A stretch of 64,000 bases of DNA from Polaromonas sp. (GTDB lineage: Bacteria > Pseudomonadota > Gammaproteobacteria > Burkholderiales > Burkholderiaceae_C), in NCBI RefSeq assembly GCF_012927455.1, contig NZ_JABBPE010000002.1:682001-746000 (forward strand), read 5' to 3'. Of this stretch, positions 36,068 to 45,193 are shown in pieces. Below the pieces are notes generated by a model, which saw only the letters and a list, made by a program, of their open reading frames with translations, was not told the DNA's origin and did no database searches. The position numbers and the translations under genes were made by a program. Positions within the stretch are counted from its first letter, which is position 1; each line of letters begins with the position of its first letter.

Positions 36068-37282
36068 ATGCCCCAAGCTTCCAGCGCCACACAGCGCCTC
36101 CCCCCCGCCATCTGGGCGCTCGGCTTTGTCAGCCTGCTGATGGACATTTCTTCCGAGATGATCCACAGCCTGCTGCCGGTCTTCATGGTGACGGTGCTGG
36201 GCACCAGCATGTGGGCGGTCGGCTTGATTGAAGGCGCTGCCGAGGCGACGGCGCTCATCGTCAAGGTGTTCTCTGGCGTGCTGAGCGACTACTGGGGCAA
36301 GCGCAAGCCGCTGGCGCTTCTGGGCTACGGCCTGGGCGCGGCCTCCAAACCGCTTTTTGCGCTGGCCACCACTACCGGCCTGGTACTGGCGGCCCGCCTG
36401 ATAGACCGCGTTGGCAAGGGCCTGCGCGGCGCCCCGCGCGATGCGCTGGTGGCCGACCTGGCGCCGCCCGGCATGCGCGGCGCGGCCTTCGGGCTGCGCC
36501 AGTCGCTCGACACGGTGGGCGCCTTCGTCGGCCCGTTGATCGCCATGGGCCTGATGCTGGCGTGGGCCAACGACTTCCGGGCGATTTTTTGGGTGGCGAT
36601 TATTCCCGGCGTGCTGTCGGTGGCGCTGCTGCTGTTTGGCGTGCAAGAGCCCGCGCCAGCCCAGCGCAGCCCTGGCGCGGCGCGCCCCAACCCAATCAGC
36701 AAAGCCAATCTGCGGCGCCTGAGCGCGCCGTACTGGCGCGTCGTGGTGATAGGCGCGGTGTTCACGCTGGCGCGCTTCAGCGAGGCGTTTTTGTTGCTGC
36801 GCGCCCTGCAGGGCGGCCTGCCGCTGGCGTACACGCCGCTGGTGCTGATCGGCATGAACGTGGTCTACGCACTGGGTGCTTACCCCTTCGGCAAGCTGTC
36901 GGACCGGGTCAGCCACAGCGCGCTGCTGGCCTGGGGGCTGGCGGTGCTGATCGCCGCTGATCTGCTGCTGGCCTTTAGCGACCACTGGGGCTGGCCGGGC
37001 GCGGCGGTGGTGGCCGGCATTGCCCTGTGGGGGCTGCACATGGCGATGACGCAAGGCCTGCTCGCCACCATGGTGGCCGATGCCGCGCCGGCGGACCTGC
37101 GCGGCACCGCCTTCGGCTTTTTCAACCTGGTCAGCGGCCTGGCGATGCTGCTGGCCAGCACGCTGGCCGGCGTGCTGTGGGACCAATTCGGCGCCCCGGT
37201 GACCTTCGGCGCCGGCGCTGCCTTGAGCCTGGGCGCGCTGGCGTTGCTGGGGCTGTGGCGCCGGGCTTTGCTGCAGCGCTGA
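36068..37282 (+). CDS. major facilitator superfamily transporter
   Basis: 404 residues with 11-12 predicted helices. The first is W-A-L-G-F-V-S-L-L-M-D-I-S-S-E-M-I-H-S-L-L-P. Loop 2-3 has G-V-L-S-D-Y-W-G-K-R-K-P-L, the MFS D-x-x-G-R-R/K signature. After it, DRVGKGLRGAPRDALVAD is a motif shared by a recognisable MFS subgroup. The substrate is unknown, and neighbouring genes give no hint. The ATG at 36068 has no strong upstream ribosome site. Confidence 0.88.
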   Translation: MPQASSATQRLPPAIWALGFVSLLMDISSEMIHSLLPVFMVTVLGTSMWAVGLIEGAAEATALIVKVFSGVLSDYWGKRKPLALLGYGLGAASKPLFALATTTGLVLAARLIDRVGKGLRGAPRDALVADLAPPGMRGAAFGLRQSLDTVGAFVGPLIAMGLMLAWANDFRAIFWVAIIPGVLSVALLLFGVQEPAPAQRSPGAARPNPISKANLRRLSAPYWRVVVIGAVFTLARFSEAFLLLRALQGGLPLAYTPLVLIGMNVVYALGAYPFGKLSDRVSHSALLAWGLAVLIAADLLLAFSDHWGWPGAAVVAGIALWGLHMAMTQGLLATMVADAAPADLRGTAFGFFNLVSGLAMLLASTLAGVLWDQFGAPVTFGAGAALSLGALALLGLWRRALLQR

Positions 37283-37328
37283 CCACCGGCGACTGGGCGC
37301 ATCGCCTGGCCACGGTTGCTTTGATTAT

Positions 37329-37387
37329 GCTATTAAAATAATAGCTGCTTGCGCCCGTATTCATTGGGCTAGCGGCACTTTTTATCA
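37329..37387 (+). repeat. two-hairpin interspersed repeat, copy 11 (reference copy)
   Basis: A clear full copy: GCTATTAAAATAATAGC (hairpin 1), then TGCTTGCGCCC with ATTGGGCT (hairpin 2), then AGCGGCACTTTTTATC. Both hairpins could form in RNA or DNA. It lies between the MFS gene and convergent sirB1. Confidence 0.85.
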
Positions 37388-37414
37388 CTTTTTCTAGGTT
37401 GAGAGCGGCCTCGG

Positions 37415-38269
37415 CTAGGCAATCCCGCCTTGGCGCAGCTCGGCGAGTCGACCGGCCACCGCATCGATGTCCAGCGCATCTTCGGCATGTTCCAGGTAAA
37501 CCTCCAGATCGGCCACCGCGCGCGCCACCTCGTCTTGCGCCGCCCAGGCCAGACCGCGGTCGCGGTACTCGGGCCAGGCATTGGGCTGCAGCACGATCAG
37601 GCGGTCCTGCACGGCAATCAGGCGGGGCCAGTCTTCCTGCGTCTGGTGAATTTCCTTCAGATTGCGCAGCATGCGGCTGATGATGTCGCGCGGCAGCGCC
37701 GATTGCAGGTACAGGCCCATGGGCACTTCAAACTCATCGACCATGCCACTGCGTTGACGAAAGGGTTCGAGCCGCTCGGCCAGTTCTTCGCGGCTCAAGG
37801 ACTGGCCGCTGAACGGATCAATCACCACCTGGCCTTTGGGCAGGTTGACTTTGACCATGAAATGCCCGGGAAAAGCCACGCCGCGCGCGTTCAGGCCCAG
37901 CCCCAGGGCCAGCTCCAGCCACAACACCGCCAGCGTGATGGGAATGCCGCGGCGCGTGCGCAGCACCGCGTTGACGTAGCTGTTGTCGGGGTCGTAGAAA
38001 TCATTGACGTTGCCGCCAAAGCTCAGGTCGTGAAAGAAAAACTGGTTGAGCGCGCGCAGCCGCTGCAGCGCCGGGGCGTCGGCCGGCAGCCGCCGTTTCA
38101 GGCGGGCCAGCAGCTGATCCACGTCGCCCAGCACCTGCTGCACATCAAGCTCGGGGTATTCGTCCTGGGCCAGGCAGATGGCAGCTTCCAGTAGAGGGAA
38201 ATGCTCATCACTTTGCACCAGACTGGAAAAATACTGCAGCGGGGACGGTATATCCAGATTTAATTGCAT
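37415..38269 (-). CDS. SirB1-family transglutaminase-like/TPR protein
   Basis: 284 residues. It has an N-terminal helical part, a central transglutaminase-like fold with D-F-Y-D-P-D-N-S-Y-V-N-A-V-L, R-R-G-I-P-I-T-L-A-V-L and G-V-A-F-P-G-H-F-M-V-K, and a TPR-like C-terminus (W-A-A-Q-D-E-V-A-R-A-V-A-D-L). SirB1 proteins are widespread in proteobacteria; their exact role is not settled. It sits downstream of murJ in the same direction, 80 bases apart. Confidence 0.85.
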   Translation of the reverse strand: MQLNLDIPSPLQYFSSLVQSDEHFPLLEAAICLAQDEYPELDVQQVLGDVDQLLARLKRRLPADAPALQRLRALNQFFFHDLSFGGNVNDFYDPDNSYVNAVLRTRRGIPITLAVLWLELALGLGLNARGVAFPGHFMVKVNLPKGQVVIDPFSGQSLSREELAERLEPFRQRSGMVDEFEVPMGLYLQSALPRDIISRMLRNLKEIHQTQEDWPRLIAVQDRLIVLQPNAWPEYRDRGLAWAAQDEVARAVADLEVYLEHAEDALDIDAVAGRLAELRQGGIA

Positions 38270-38349
38270 GACGCTACTTTCTCACAAACCGGCGCACCCG
38301 GCGAATCAAAACCAGCCCTTGACCGGCGCGGCTTGCCCTGCCAGTTTAA

Positions 38350-39915
38350 TCAACCCCGCAGCAGCTGTCTCAGCTTCAGGCCGGAAACCCACAATGCTAC
38401 AAAATAGATAGCTGCTGACGCAAAAAGAACAAGGGCGAGCAGCCAAATCCTTTGCAAATACTGGCCTCGAAGGCTGATCCAGTTGACGCTGCCTGAGGCC
38501 CACAGCAAAAACACCGCCAGCAGCGCGCTGGCAGCCACCACCTGCAGGCCAAACACGCCCCAGCCCGGCGCCGGCTGGTAGCTGCCGCGCCGCATCAGGC
38601 CAACCAGCAGCCACAGCGCATTGATGAGCGCGCCAATGCCGATGGCCAGCGCCAGCCCGGCGTGCTGAAAAATCGGTACCAGCGCCAGATTGAGCAACTG
38701 CGTGATGACCAGCACCACCACGGCAATGCGCACCGGCGTGCGAATGTCCTGACTGGCGTAAAAACCCGGCGCCAGCACTTTGATGGCGACCAGGCCGAGC
38801 AGGCCGGCGCCGTAGCCCATCAGCGCCGTGGTGGTCTGCTGCACGTCGCGGTCGGTAAATGCGCCATAGTGGTAGAGCGTGGCCACCAGCGGCTGGGCAA
38901 ACGTCAGCAGCGCCACCGCGCAGGGCACGGCCAGCAGCACCACGATGCGCAGGCCCCAGTCCAGCATGGCCGAGTATTTGGCGGCGTCGCCAGCGGCTTT
39001 GGCGGCGGCCAGCTGCGGCATCAGCACCACCCCGATGGCCACGCCCAGCATGGCGGTCGGAAACTCCATCAGGCGGTCGGCGTAGGTCAGCCAGCTGACG
39101 CTGCCGGGCGTCAGGTGCGAGGCGATCTGCGTATTGATCAGCAGCGAAATCTGCGCCACGCTGACCCCGAGCAATGCCGGAACCATCAGTTTTGCTATGC
39201 TTTTTGTAGCTGGGTCGGTCCATGCTGCCTTGACCAGCCCCCAACTTAGTCCAATTTTTGGGAGCAGGCCAAGCCCCAGCAAGGCCGGCACCTGCACCGC
39301 CAGTTGCAGGATGCCGCCCAGCATCACGCCTGCGCCCAGCGCGTACACCGGTTCAATACCCAGCGACTGGAACCAGGGCGCACCTAGCCAGGCCGCGCCA
39401 ATCATGGCCAGATTGAGCAGCACAGGCGTCGCCGCCGGCACCGCAAAGTGCCGCCAGGTATTGAGCACGCCCGAAGACAGCGCCACCAGCGACATAAAGC
39501 CGATGTAAGGAAACATCCAGCGCGTCATGAAGACGGCGGCCTCAAAACCGCGCGGTTCCTGTTTCAGGCCGCTGGCCATGGCCCAGACCAGCAGCGGCGC
39601 CGCCACCACGCCGGCCACACAGGTCAGCAGCAAGGCCCAGCTCAGAAGCGTCGCGACCCGGTCAATCAGCAGTTTGGTGGCGGCCTCGCCGTGTTGAGCC
39701 TTGCTGGCCGCCAGCGCCGGAACAAAAGCCTGACTGAAGGCGCCCTCGGCAAACAGCCGCCGAAACAGGTTGGGAATGCGAAAGGCAACGTTGAAGGCGT
39801 CAGTCATGGCGCTGGCGCCAAAGGTCGAGGCAATCAGCAGTTCTCGCACCAATCCGGTGATTCGGGAAGCCAGGGTAAGCAGGGAGACGGTGGAGGCGGC
39901 TTTGAAAAGTGACAC
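38350..39915 (-). CDS. murJ: lipid II flippase MurJ
   Basis: 521 residues with 14 membrane helices. It flips lipid II to the periplasmic face for cell-wall synthesis. Signatures: T-L-A-S-R-I-T-G-L-V-R-E near residue 16, G-A-S-A-M-T-D-A-F-N-V-A-F-R-I-P-N-L-F-R-R-L-F-A-E-G-A-F-S-Q-A-F-V-P near 34-67. Two stretches of the gene look like the stem of the two-hairpin repeat (38396-38421 and 39194-39211) but keep the frame. In many Burkholderiales murJ is the divergent neighbour of rpsT; here about 4.8 kb separates them. Confidence 0.95.
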   Translation of the reverse strand: MSLFKAASTVSLLTLASRITGLVRELLIASTFGASAMTDAFNVAFRIPNLFRRLFAEGAFSQAFVPALAASKAQHGEAATKLLIDRVATLLSWALLLTCVAGVVAAPLLVWAMASGLKQEPRGFEAAVFMTRWMFPYIGFMSLVALSSGVLNTWRHFAVPAATPVLLNLAMIGAAWLGAPWFQSLGIEPVYALGAGVMLGGILQLAVQVPALLGLGLLPKIGLSWGLVKAAWTDPATKSIAKLMVPALLGVSVAQISLLINTQIASHLTPGSVSWLTYADRLMEFPTAMLGVAIGVVLMPQLAAAKAAGDAAKYSAMLDWGLRIVVLLAVPCAVALLTFAQPLVATLYHYGAFTDRDVQQTTTALMGYGAGLLGLVAIKVLAPGFYASQDIRTPVRIAVVVLVITQLLNLALVPIFQHAGLALAIGIGALINALWLLVGLMRRGSYQPAPGWGVFGLQVVAASALLAVFLLWASGSVNWISLRGQYLQRIWLLALVLFASAAIYFVALWVSGLKLRQLLRG

Positions 39916-40281
39916 AGCAGGAGTTTATGCGCTGGCGTGAAAGCCAAGGTTTGCGCCCGAGAGCGCCGGAGCGATTACGGCTAGACAAAAAGCTCCGTTT
40001 CATTTTGAGAAAAGTTGGCTAAAGGGCAGCAAAAACCCTCTGACTGCGGCCCGCGCTTAAGCGCTAATCTCTTTGAGGCTGTCAGTCTCCGGTCAAAAAC
40101 CCAGGCCGCAGGCTTCCGGTGCAAAGCGCATCAGTGGACCAAAAAAAAATTGTTTCAAGTAGTACCTTTAAACCACTTTTTAGCCAAGAAATGCGTGTAA
40201 ATAAACACTTTTTGCCATGCGAAGCTCGCTGTAACGCACGACAGCGACTCCCTTCCCAAAGCACCCAACTCAACCTTTGAC
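39916..40281. promoter_or_regulatory. 366-base gap between murJ and the TonB receptor
   Basis: No gene is seen. It must hold the divergent promoters of murJ and the receptor gene. An AT-rich segment at 40141-40210 contains GTGTAAATAAACAC (40194-40207), a small inverted repeat that could be an operator. No Fur-like box is clear. Confidence 0.35.
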
Positions 40282-42402
40282 ATGCTCACTTTCTTTTCAA
40301 TAACCGAACTTGCCTCTACCTCCCATGCAAACCGGCGCTTTTCACTGAATCGAATTGGCCAGGCCTGTGCCGTGCTGTTTGCCGGCACCCTGTGCATCAG
40401 CCTGGCACATGCGCAGTCCGGGGCCACCAAGCAGCTAGAAGAAGTTGTCGTCAGCGGCAGCCGAACCGAGCAGCGACGCTTCGATGCGCCGGGTGCCATC
40501 GACTCGGTGTCGGTCGACCCGTTTCGCACCGCCTCACCGCTGGTCAATTTGTCGGAGCTGATGGGCGCGGTACCTGGCCTGCAAATTCGCGACCGTCAAA
40601 ACTTTGCGCAGGATTTGCAGTTGTCGGTGCGCGGCTTCGGCACGCGCTCGACTTTCGGCGTGCGTGGCGTGCGCCTGTTGATCGACGGCATTCCAGCCAC
40701 CATGCCGGACGGCCAGGGCCAGGCGGCAACGGCCAGCCTGACCTCGGCCAAACGCATCGAACTTCTGCGCGGGCCGATCGCGCAGTTGTATGGCAATGCA
40801 GCGGGCGGTGTGCTGCAGGTTTTTACCAAAGACCCGCCGATCACGCCAAACAAGCCTGAATACAGCCTGTCCGCTGGCGCCGGTTCGGATGGCCAGCGCC
40901 ATTACGCCGCCGGCCTAGGCGGCGGCAGCGACACGCTGGGCGGCGTGCTGGACGTCTCGCGCTATTCAACCGACGGTTTTCGCGACCACAGCGCAGCGCG
41001 GCGCGAGCAGCTCAATGCCAAAGTCCTCGTCAAACCGTCGAGCAACACCACCCTCACCGGCATCATCAACCTGTTCGACCAGCCACTGGCGCAGGACCCG
41101 GGTGGCCTGACGCGCGCGCAGTTTGAGCAGAACCCGCGCCAGGTGGTGCCGCAAGTGAACACCTTCAACACGCGCAAAACCATAAAGCAGCAGCAGGCTG
41201 GCCTGGTGATAGAACACAAACTGTCCGCTGCCGACACCCTTAATGCGCGCGTCTATGGCGGCGCACGCAAAATCGACCAGAAACTGGCTTTCGGGCCCAA
41301 CGGCGTGGTGAACCTGGACCGCGACTATGGCGGCGTCGGCGCCAGTTGGACGCATGCCACGCAGGTCAATGCGCTGCCGCTGCGCTGGACCGTCGGCGTC
41401 GAAGCCGACCGCATGAAAGAAACCCGAAAGGGCTTTGACAACATCCTGGGCAACAACGGCGCGCTGCGCCGCAATGAAGACGACAGCGCGCGCAACACCG
41501 ATGTGTTCGGCCAGATCGACTGGACCTTCACGCCAGACTGGCAAGCCATTGCTGGCGTGCGCGCCAGCCGGGTGCGCTTCAATTTCGACGACCGCCTCAA
41601 CACAGGAGCCAGCGACACCAGCGGCGCTGTTGAATACCGAAATACCAGCCCGGTCGTCGGTCTGGTGTGGCATGCCGCTGAAACATTGAATGTGTATGCC
41701 AACCTGGGCACCGGTTTTGAAACCCCGACGCTCGCCGAAAGCGCCAATCGTCCGACCAACCCGCCCGGACCCAATCTCAACTTGAAACCGTCCAAAAGCA
41801 CGCAAGGCGAAATCGGCGTGAAGCTGCGCAGCGGCCGACACAGCTTTGACGCCGCATTGTTCGAAGCCAGAAGCAAAGACGAGATCGTGACGTCGCAGTC
41901 CTTCGGTGGCCGCGCGGTATTTCAGAATGCCGATAGCACCCGTCGACGTGGCGTTGAAGCGTCGTGGTCGGCGAATTGGCCGGGCATAGCCACGCGCATG
42001 GGCTACACGCTGCTCGATGCGCAGTTCCGCTCGCCCTACGTCGGCGCGCAGGGCGCGGTGCCTGCGGGCAATCGCTTGCCCGGCGCACCCAAGCACAGCC
42101 TGTTTGCCGATGTGGAAGGCAGCGTAATGCAAGCCGTCAAGGCGGGGCTGGAAATGCGACTCGAAAGCAAGGCGTATGTGAATGACCTCAACAGTGACGC
42201 CGCGCCGGGCTACGCGGTCTTCAATGCACGCGTCGCCCAAGAATTCCTGTTCGGCGGTGCCAAGATGGTGCTGTACGGGCGCATCGACAACCTGTTTGGG
42301 AAGCGCTATGCCGGGTCGGTGATTGTCAATGATGCCAATGGCCGCTTTTTTGAACCGGCGCCGGGCCGGCGGTTTTTTGTTGGCGTCCGGACCATGTTTT
42401 AG
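40282..42402 (+). CDS. TonB-dependent outer-membrane receptor, PqqU/YncD-like
   Basis: 706 residues. A signal peptide (to about residue 45, ending A-H-A-Q) is followed by a TonB-box-like E-E-V-V-V-S-G, a plug domain and a 22-strand barrel. Stretches agree closely with E. coli YncD, the receptor for pyrroloquinoline quinone. Examples are QDLQLSVRGFGTRSTFGVRG, DGIPATMPDGQGQ, LYGNAAGGV, TRKTIKQQQAGL, GTGFETPTLAE, KDEIVTSQSFGGR and GRIDNLFGKRYAGSVIVND at the end. These segment-level likenesses are remembered, not searched. It likely imports PQQ or a related small cofactor using TonB energy. A YVTN beta-propeller follows nearby, as yncE follows yncD in E. coli. Confidence 0.9.
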   Translation: MLTFFSITELASTSHANRRFSLNRIGQACAVLFAGTLCISLAHAQSGATKQLEEVVVSGSRTEQRRFDAPGAIDSVSVDPFRTASPLVNLSELMGAVPGLQIRDRQNFAQDLQLSVRGFGTRSTFGVRGVRLLIDGIPATMPDGQGQAATASLTSAKRIELLRGPIAQLYGNAAGGVLQVFTKDPPITPNKPEYSLSAGAGSDGQRHYAAGLGGGSDTLGGVLDVSRYSTDGFRDHSAARREQLNAKVLVKPSSNTTLTGIINLFDQPLAQDPGGLTRAQFEQNPRQVVPQVNTFNTRKTIKQQQAGLVIEHKLSAADTLNARVYGGARKIDQKLAFGPNGVVNLDRDYGGVGASWTHATQVNALPLRWTVGVEADRMKETRKGFDNILGNNGALRRNEDDSARNTDVFGQIDWTFTPDWQAIAGVRASRVRFNFDDRLNTGASDTSGAVEYRNTSPVVGLVWHAAETLNVYANLGTGFETPTLAESANRPTNPPGPNLNLKPSKSTQGEIGVKLRSGRHSFDAALFEARSKDEIVTSQSFGGRAVFQNADSTRRRGVEASWSANWPGIATRMGYTLLDAQFRSPYVGAQGAVPAGNRLPGAPKHSLFADVEGSVMQAVKAGLEMRLESKAYVNDLNSDAAPGYAVFNARVAQEFLFGGAKMVLYGRIDNLFGKRYAGSVIVNDANGRFFEPAPGRRFFVGVRTMF

Positions 42403-42466
42403 GGCATTGCGGTACTGAGCCGTGATACCGCACAAGCGTCAAGTTGGCGTAGTTTCTGGAGACCTC

Positions 42467-42997
42467 ATGACCATGATGAAGGCATTGAAGTGCGGCTTTT
42501 TGCTGGTACCAGCCGGCTGCGCCATCGCCCCGGCATTTGCGCAAAAGGGCGCGGACCAGATTAACGTCAACAGCCAGTTTGTTTTGGCCGCCAAGGCGGG
42601 ACGGGCAGATCGTGTCACAGCGTTGCTAGCCTACGGTGCAGTGGTCAACTCGCGTGACCGCAGTGGCGACTCAGCGCTCAACATGGCGGCAAGCAAGGGC
42701 AACGAGGCGCACACTAGTTGGGCTCTTTTGGCGCTTACAACGGCCAACGCACAAGACATCGAGACTGGCCGCGCCAAGGCCCAGGCCTGCGCTGCTTGCT
42801 ACGGCGCTGACGGCAATTCGCCAGCCGGCAATTTTCCCAATCTGGCAGGTCCGACCTGGCGCCACATCTACGTTCAGCTCAAGGACTTCAAGGAGGGCGG
42901 CCGCACCAATGATGCCGGCAATGTGACCAGTGTGGCGCAAACGCTGAATGAAGCCGATATTGAAAATCTGGCGCATTGCACCACCAGCTTGCGTTAA
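42467..42997 (+). pseudogene. ankyrin-cytochrome c fusion with a broken heme motif
   Basis: 176 codons. A signal peptide (1-26) is followed by an ankyrin-like repeat (V-T-A-L-L-A-Y-G-A-V-V-N-S-R-D-R-S-G-D-S-A-L, 50-71). The frame then passes, near residue 83, into a second signal-peptide-like segment (W-A-L-L-A-L-T-T-A-N-A-Q) and a class I cytochrome c domain. The heme motif reads C-A-A-C-Y (108-112) instead of CxxCH, so covalent heme would lack its axial His. The codon is TAC at 42800. The likely origin is a deletion joining two genes. GGAG precedes the ATG. It may still be expressed. Confidence 0.75.
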
Positions 42998-43012
42998 GAC
43001 CAAGGCCTCAGC

Positions 43013-43570
43013 ATGGACCAACGCTACACCCGCACGGCAATGACGCTGCACTGGCTTATCGCGATCTTGCTGCTAAGCCAATTTGCTTTTGGCTGGTACC
43101 TTAACGACATTCCACGCGGCGTTCCGGCGCGCGGCTATTTCGTCAATCTGCATAAGAGCAGCGGCATGCTGATCGCTGTGCTCATTGTGATGCGCCTAGT
43201 TTGGCGCCTGTCGCACAAGCCGCCACCCTTACCGGACACGCTGCCGCGCTGGCAGCAACGCGCCGCTGCGGCGAGCCACAACTTGCTGTATGTGCTGATG
43301 CTGCTTATGCCGCTATCGGGTTACCTGGGATCCAACTTCAGCAAACACGGGGTGAATTTCTTCAACTTGGTCAAACTCGCGCCATGGGGCCCCGACAACA
43401 AGCTGGTGTACACCCTCTTTAACCAGACGCACCTGATCAGCTCGTGGCTGCTGCTGGCGCTGGTGATGCTGCATGTGGCTGCCGCGCTCAAGCATTTGTT
43501 CGTCGATCACGACACTATTTTCTCGCGCATGTGGCCGCGCCGCTTTTCTTTTCGCTTTTTAGGCCACTGA
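43013..43570 (+). CDS. cytochrome b561
   Basis: 185 residues with four membrane helices. Four His typical of bacterial b561 heme ligation are placed at 13 (TLHW), 47 (NLHKSSG), 89 (ASHNLLY) and 154 (MLHVAAALKH). It moves electrons across the inner membrane between quinones and other carriers. It starts 15 bases after the damaged cytochrome c gene and ends 38 bases before the propeller gene, so the three appear to be one operon. That it serves a PQQ-linked pathway is an inference. Confidence 0.9.
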   Translation: MDQRYTRTAMTLHWLIAILLLSQFAFGWYLNDIPRGVPARGYFVNLHKSSGMLIAVLIVMRLVWRLSHKPPPLPDTLPRWQQRAAAASHNLLYVLMLLMPLSGYLGSNFSKHGVNFFNLVKLAPWGPDNKLVYTLFNQTHLISSWLLLALVMLHVAAALKHLFVDHDTIFSRMWPRRFSFRFLGH

Positions 43571-43608
43571 CAAGGCCTTTTCACTCCCCGCAACTCCAAA
43601 GGATATTT

Positions 43609-44556
43609 ATGATCAATCGCACGTATTTTCTGCATCTTGCTGTGGCGGGGCTGGCATCTTTGTCGACCTTTGCGGTCGCCGCACCGTTTGCCTACGTTCC
43701 CAACGAGGGATCGGGCACGGTGTCGGTGATAGATACCGCCAACGATGAGGTGGTGGCAGACATCCCCGTGGGAAAAAAGCCGCGCGGACTTGCCGTCAGC
43801 GGCAACTGGCTGTATGTCAGCGACCAGCCTAACAACCGCTTGCAGATGGTGAACCTGCAACAACGCAAGGCGGCTGGAGTCATCGCGCTTGGCGAGTCGC
43901 CTGAAGGCGTGTATGCCTCGCCCGACGGCCGCTGGATGGCTGTCGCGATTGAAGAAAGCAACGATGTGGCGATTGCCGATACGCAGACCAACAAGGTTGC
44001 TTTTACTATCAAGGTGAAGGGCCGCAATCCAGAGCATGCAGTCTTCAGCCCCGATGGCAAGAAACTGTTCGTCAGCGCCGAAGATGGCGGCGCGGTTGAT
44101 ATCGTCGACTTCACGACCCGCAAACAGGTGGCCCAGATACCGGTGGGCGCCCGTCCTCGCGGCATCGGATTTTTGCCGGACAGCAGCCGGGCCTATGTCG
44201 CGACAGAAAACAGCAACGAGGTCTATGTCATCGACGCGGTCAACAACAAGCTCATCACCCACATCAAGGCCGGCCAGCGCGCCAACGGTGTCACGGTGCA
44301 TCCGGACGGCAGCCGCGTGTATATCTCCAACGGCGGCGAAGGCAGCGTATCAGTCATCAATACGGCGGACAACAATATCGTTGCAACCATCCCGGTAGGC
44401 CAGCGTCCATGGAATATGGCGATCACCCCGGACGGCAAGAAGCTTTATGTAGCCAATGGCCGCTCCAACAGCGTCTCGGTCATCGATACCGTGCAGAACG
44501 TTAAAGTGCGCGACGTGGATGTCGGCAAGCTGCCGTGGGGCGTCGTCATCAAGTAA
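43609..44556 (+). CDS. secreted YVTN-family beta-propeller protein (YncE-like)
   Basis: 315 residues. A Sec signal peptide (1-24, ending A-V-A-A) is followed by seven propeller blades with unit motifs such as VPNEGSGTVSVIDT, VIPVG-type endings and F-S-P-D-G-K-K-L-F-V-S. The blades are of the YVTN/YncE sort and resemble periplasmic propellers found with PQQ-dependent oxidation genes. AAAGGATATTT precedes the ATG. It could shuttle or sequester PQQ for the adjacent receptor, but this is unproven. The repeats make orthology to yncE uncertain. Confidence 0.82.
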   Translation: MINRTYFLHLAVAGLASLSTFAVAAPFAYVPNEGSGTVSVIDTANDEVVADIPVGKKPRGLAVSGNWLYVSDQPNNRLQMVNLQQRKAAGVIALGESPEGVYASPDGRWMAVAIEESNDVAIADTQTNKVAFTIKVKGRNPEHAVFSPDGKKLFVSAEDGGAVDIVDFTTRKQVAQIPVGARPRGIGFLPDSSRAYVATENSNEVYVIDAVNNKLITHIKAGQRANGVTVHPDGSRVYISNGGEGSVSVINTADNNIVATIPVGQRPWNMAITPDGKKLYVANGRSNSVSVIDTVQNVKVRDVDVGKLPWGVVIK

Positions 44557-44690
44557 TGCGGCCCATGCGGGCCGGTCTACACCATCTATCTGCCGGCGCA
44601 CACCTTTTATGCGAGACGCCGGCGACCGACGGCAACGACCAGGCCTCGCACACCTGTTGGCGACGCGCCGGCTGCAGCTTTAGCCTGTCG

Positions 44691-44696
44691 TATAAT
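44691..44696 (+). promoter_or_regulatory. rpsT -10 element
   Basis: Perfect TATAAT 57 bases before the rpsT start. No close -35 consensus is evident at 17 bases, but an extended-promoter activity is possible. Confidence 0.5.
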
Positions 44697-44752
44697 CGTG
44701 GGCTTTGCTAGCATCATCCACAGACTCCTCCCAGGATTAAAGGAAACTCCCC

Positions 44753-45070
44753 ATGGCTACTGCCAAACCCAAGAAAAAAAACCCCCGCCTCGCGTCAGGC
44801 CGTAAACGCGTCCGCCAGGACGTCAAACTCAACGCCGCGAACACCTCGCTGCGCTCCAAATACCGTACCGCCGTAAAAAACGTCGAAAAAGCCGTTGCAA
44901 GCGGTGACAAAGTCAAAGCCATGGAGTCTTTTGCCAAGGCTCAGAGCGTTGTGGACATGGTTGCCGACAAAGGCATCTTCCACAAGAACAAGGCAGCGCG
45001 CGACAAGAGCCGGCTTTCAACCAAGGTGAAAGCCCTGGCATTGAAAGTTGTCGAACCCAAGGCAGCCTAA
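44753..45070 (+). CDS. rpsT: 30S ribosomal protein S20
   Basis: 105 residues, basic, all-helical. It has [13 protein letters not shown] and [12 protein letters not shown] then [15 protein letters not shown], all S20 signatures. It binds 16S rRNA in the small subunit. An AAAGGAAA site precedes the ATG. It is followed by a strong terminator at 45146-45172. Confidence 0.97.
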   Translation: MATAKPKKKNPRLASGRKRVRQDVKLNAANTSLRSKYRTAVKNVEKAVASGDKVKAMESFAKAQSVVDMVADKGIFHKNKAARDKSRLSTKVKALALKVVEPKAA

Positions 45071-45145
45071 GCATTTAGGCAAACCGCCCGGACTGGATTT
45101 AAAAAAATACAGTCCGCCGTTTTGTAGGGTGCGCTGCAGCAAAGT

Positions 45146-45172
45146 AAAAAACCGCCTTCTGGCGGTTTTTTT
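45146..45172 (+). terminator. rho-independent terminator of rpsT
   Basis: GC-rich stem ACCGCC...GGCGGT, loop TTCT, followed by a T run; also usable from the minus side because A residues precede it. Confidence 0.9.
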
Positions 45173-45193
45173 ACGTCCGTACTCAATAGCCGA

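Noticed and set aside
36032..37186. 384-codon minus-strand frame opposite the MFS gene
   Set aside because: Very rich in Gln, Arg and His, no hydrophobic segments; a shadow of the MFS coding bias.
40966..42435. 489-codon minus-strand frame opposite the TonB receptor
   Set aside because: No motif or signal; the receptor frame is supported by many family motifs.
44557..44690. Riboswitch-like or attenuator structure before rpsT
   Set aside because: No conserved riboswitch core could be recognised; only a -10 box is supported.
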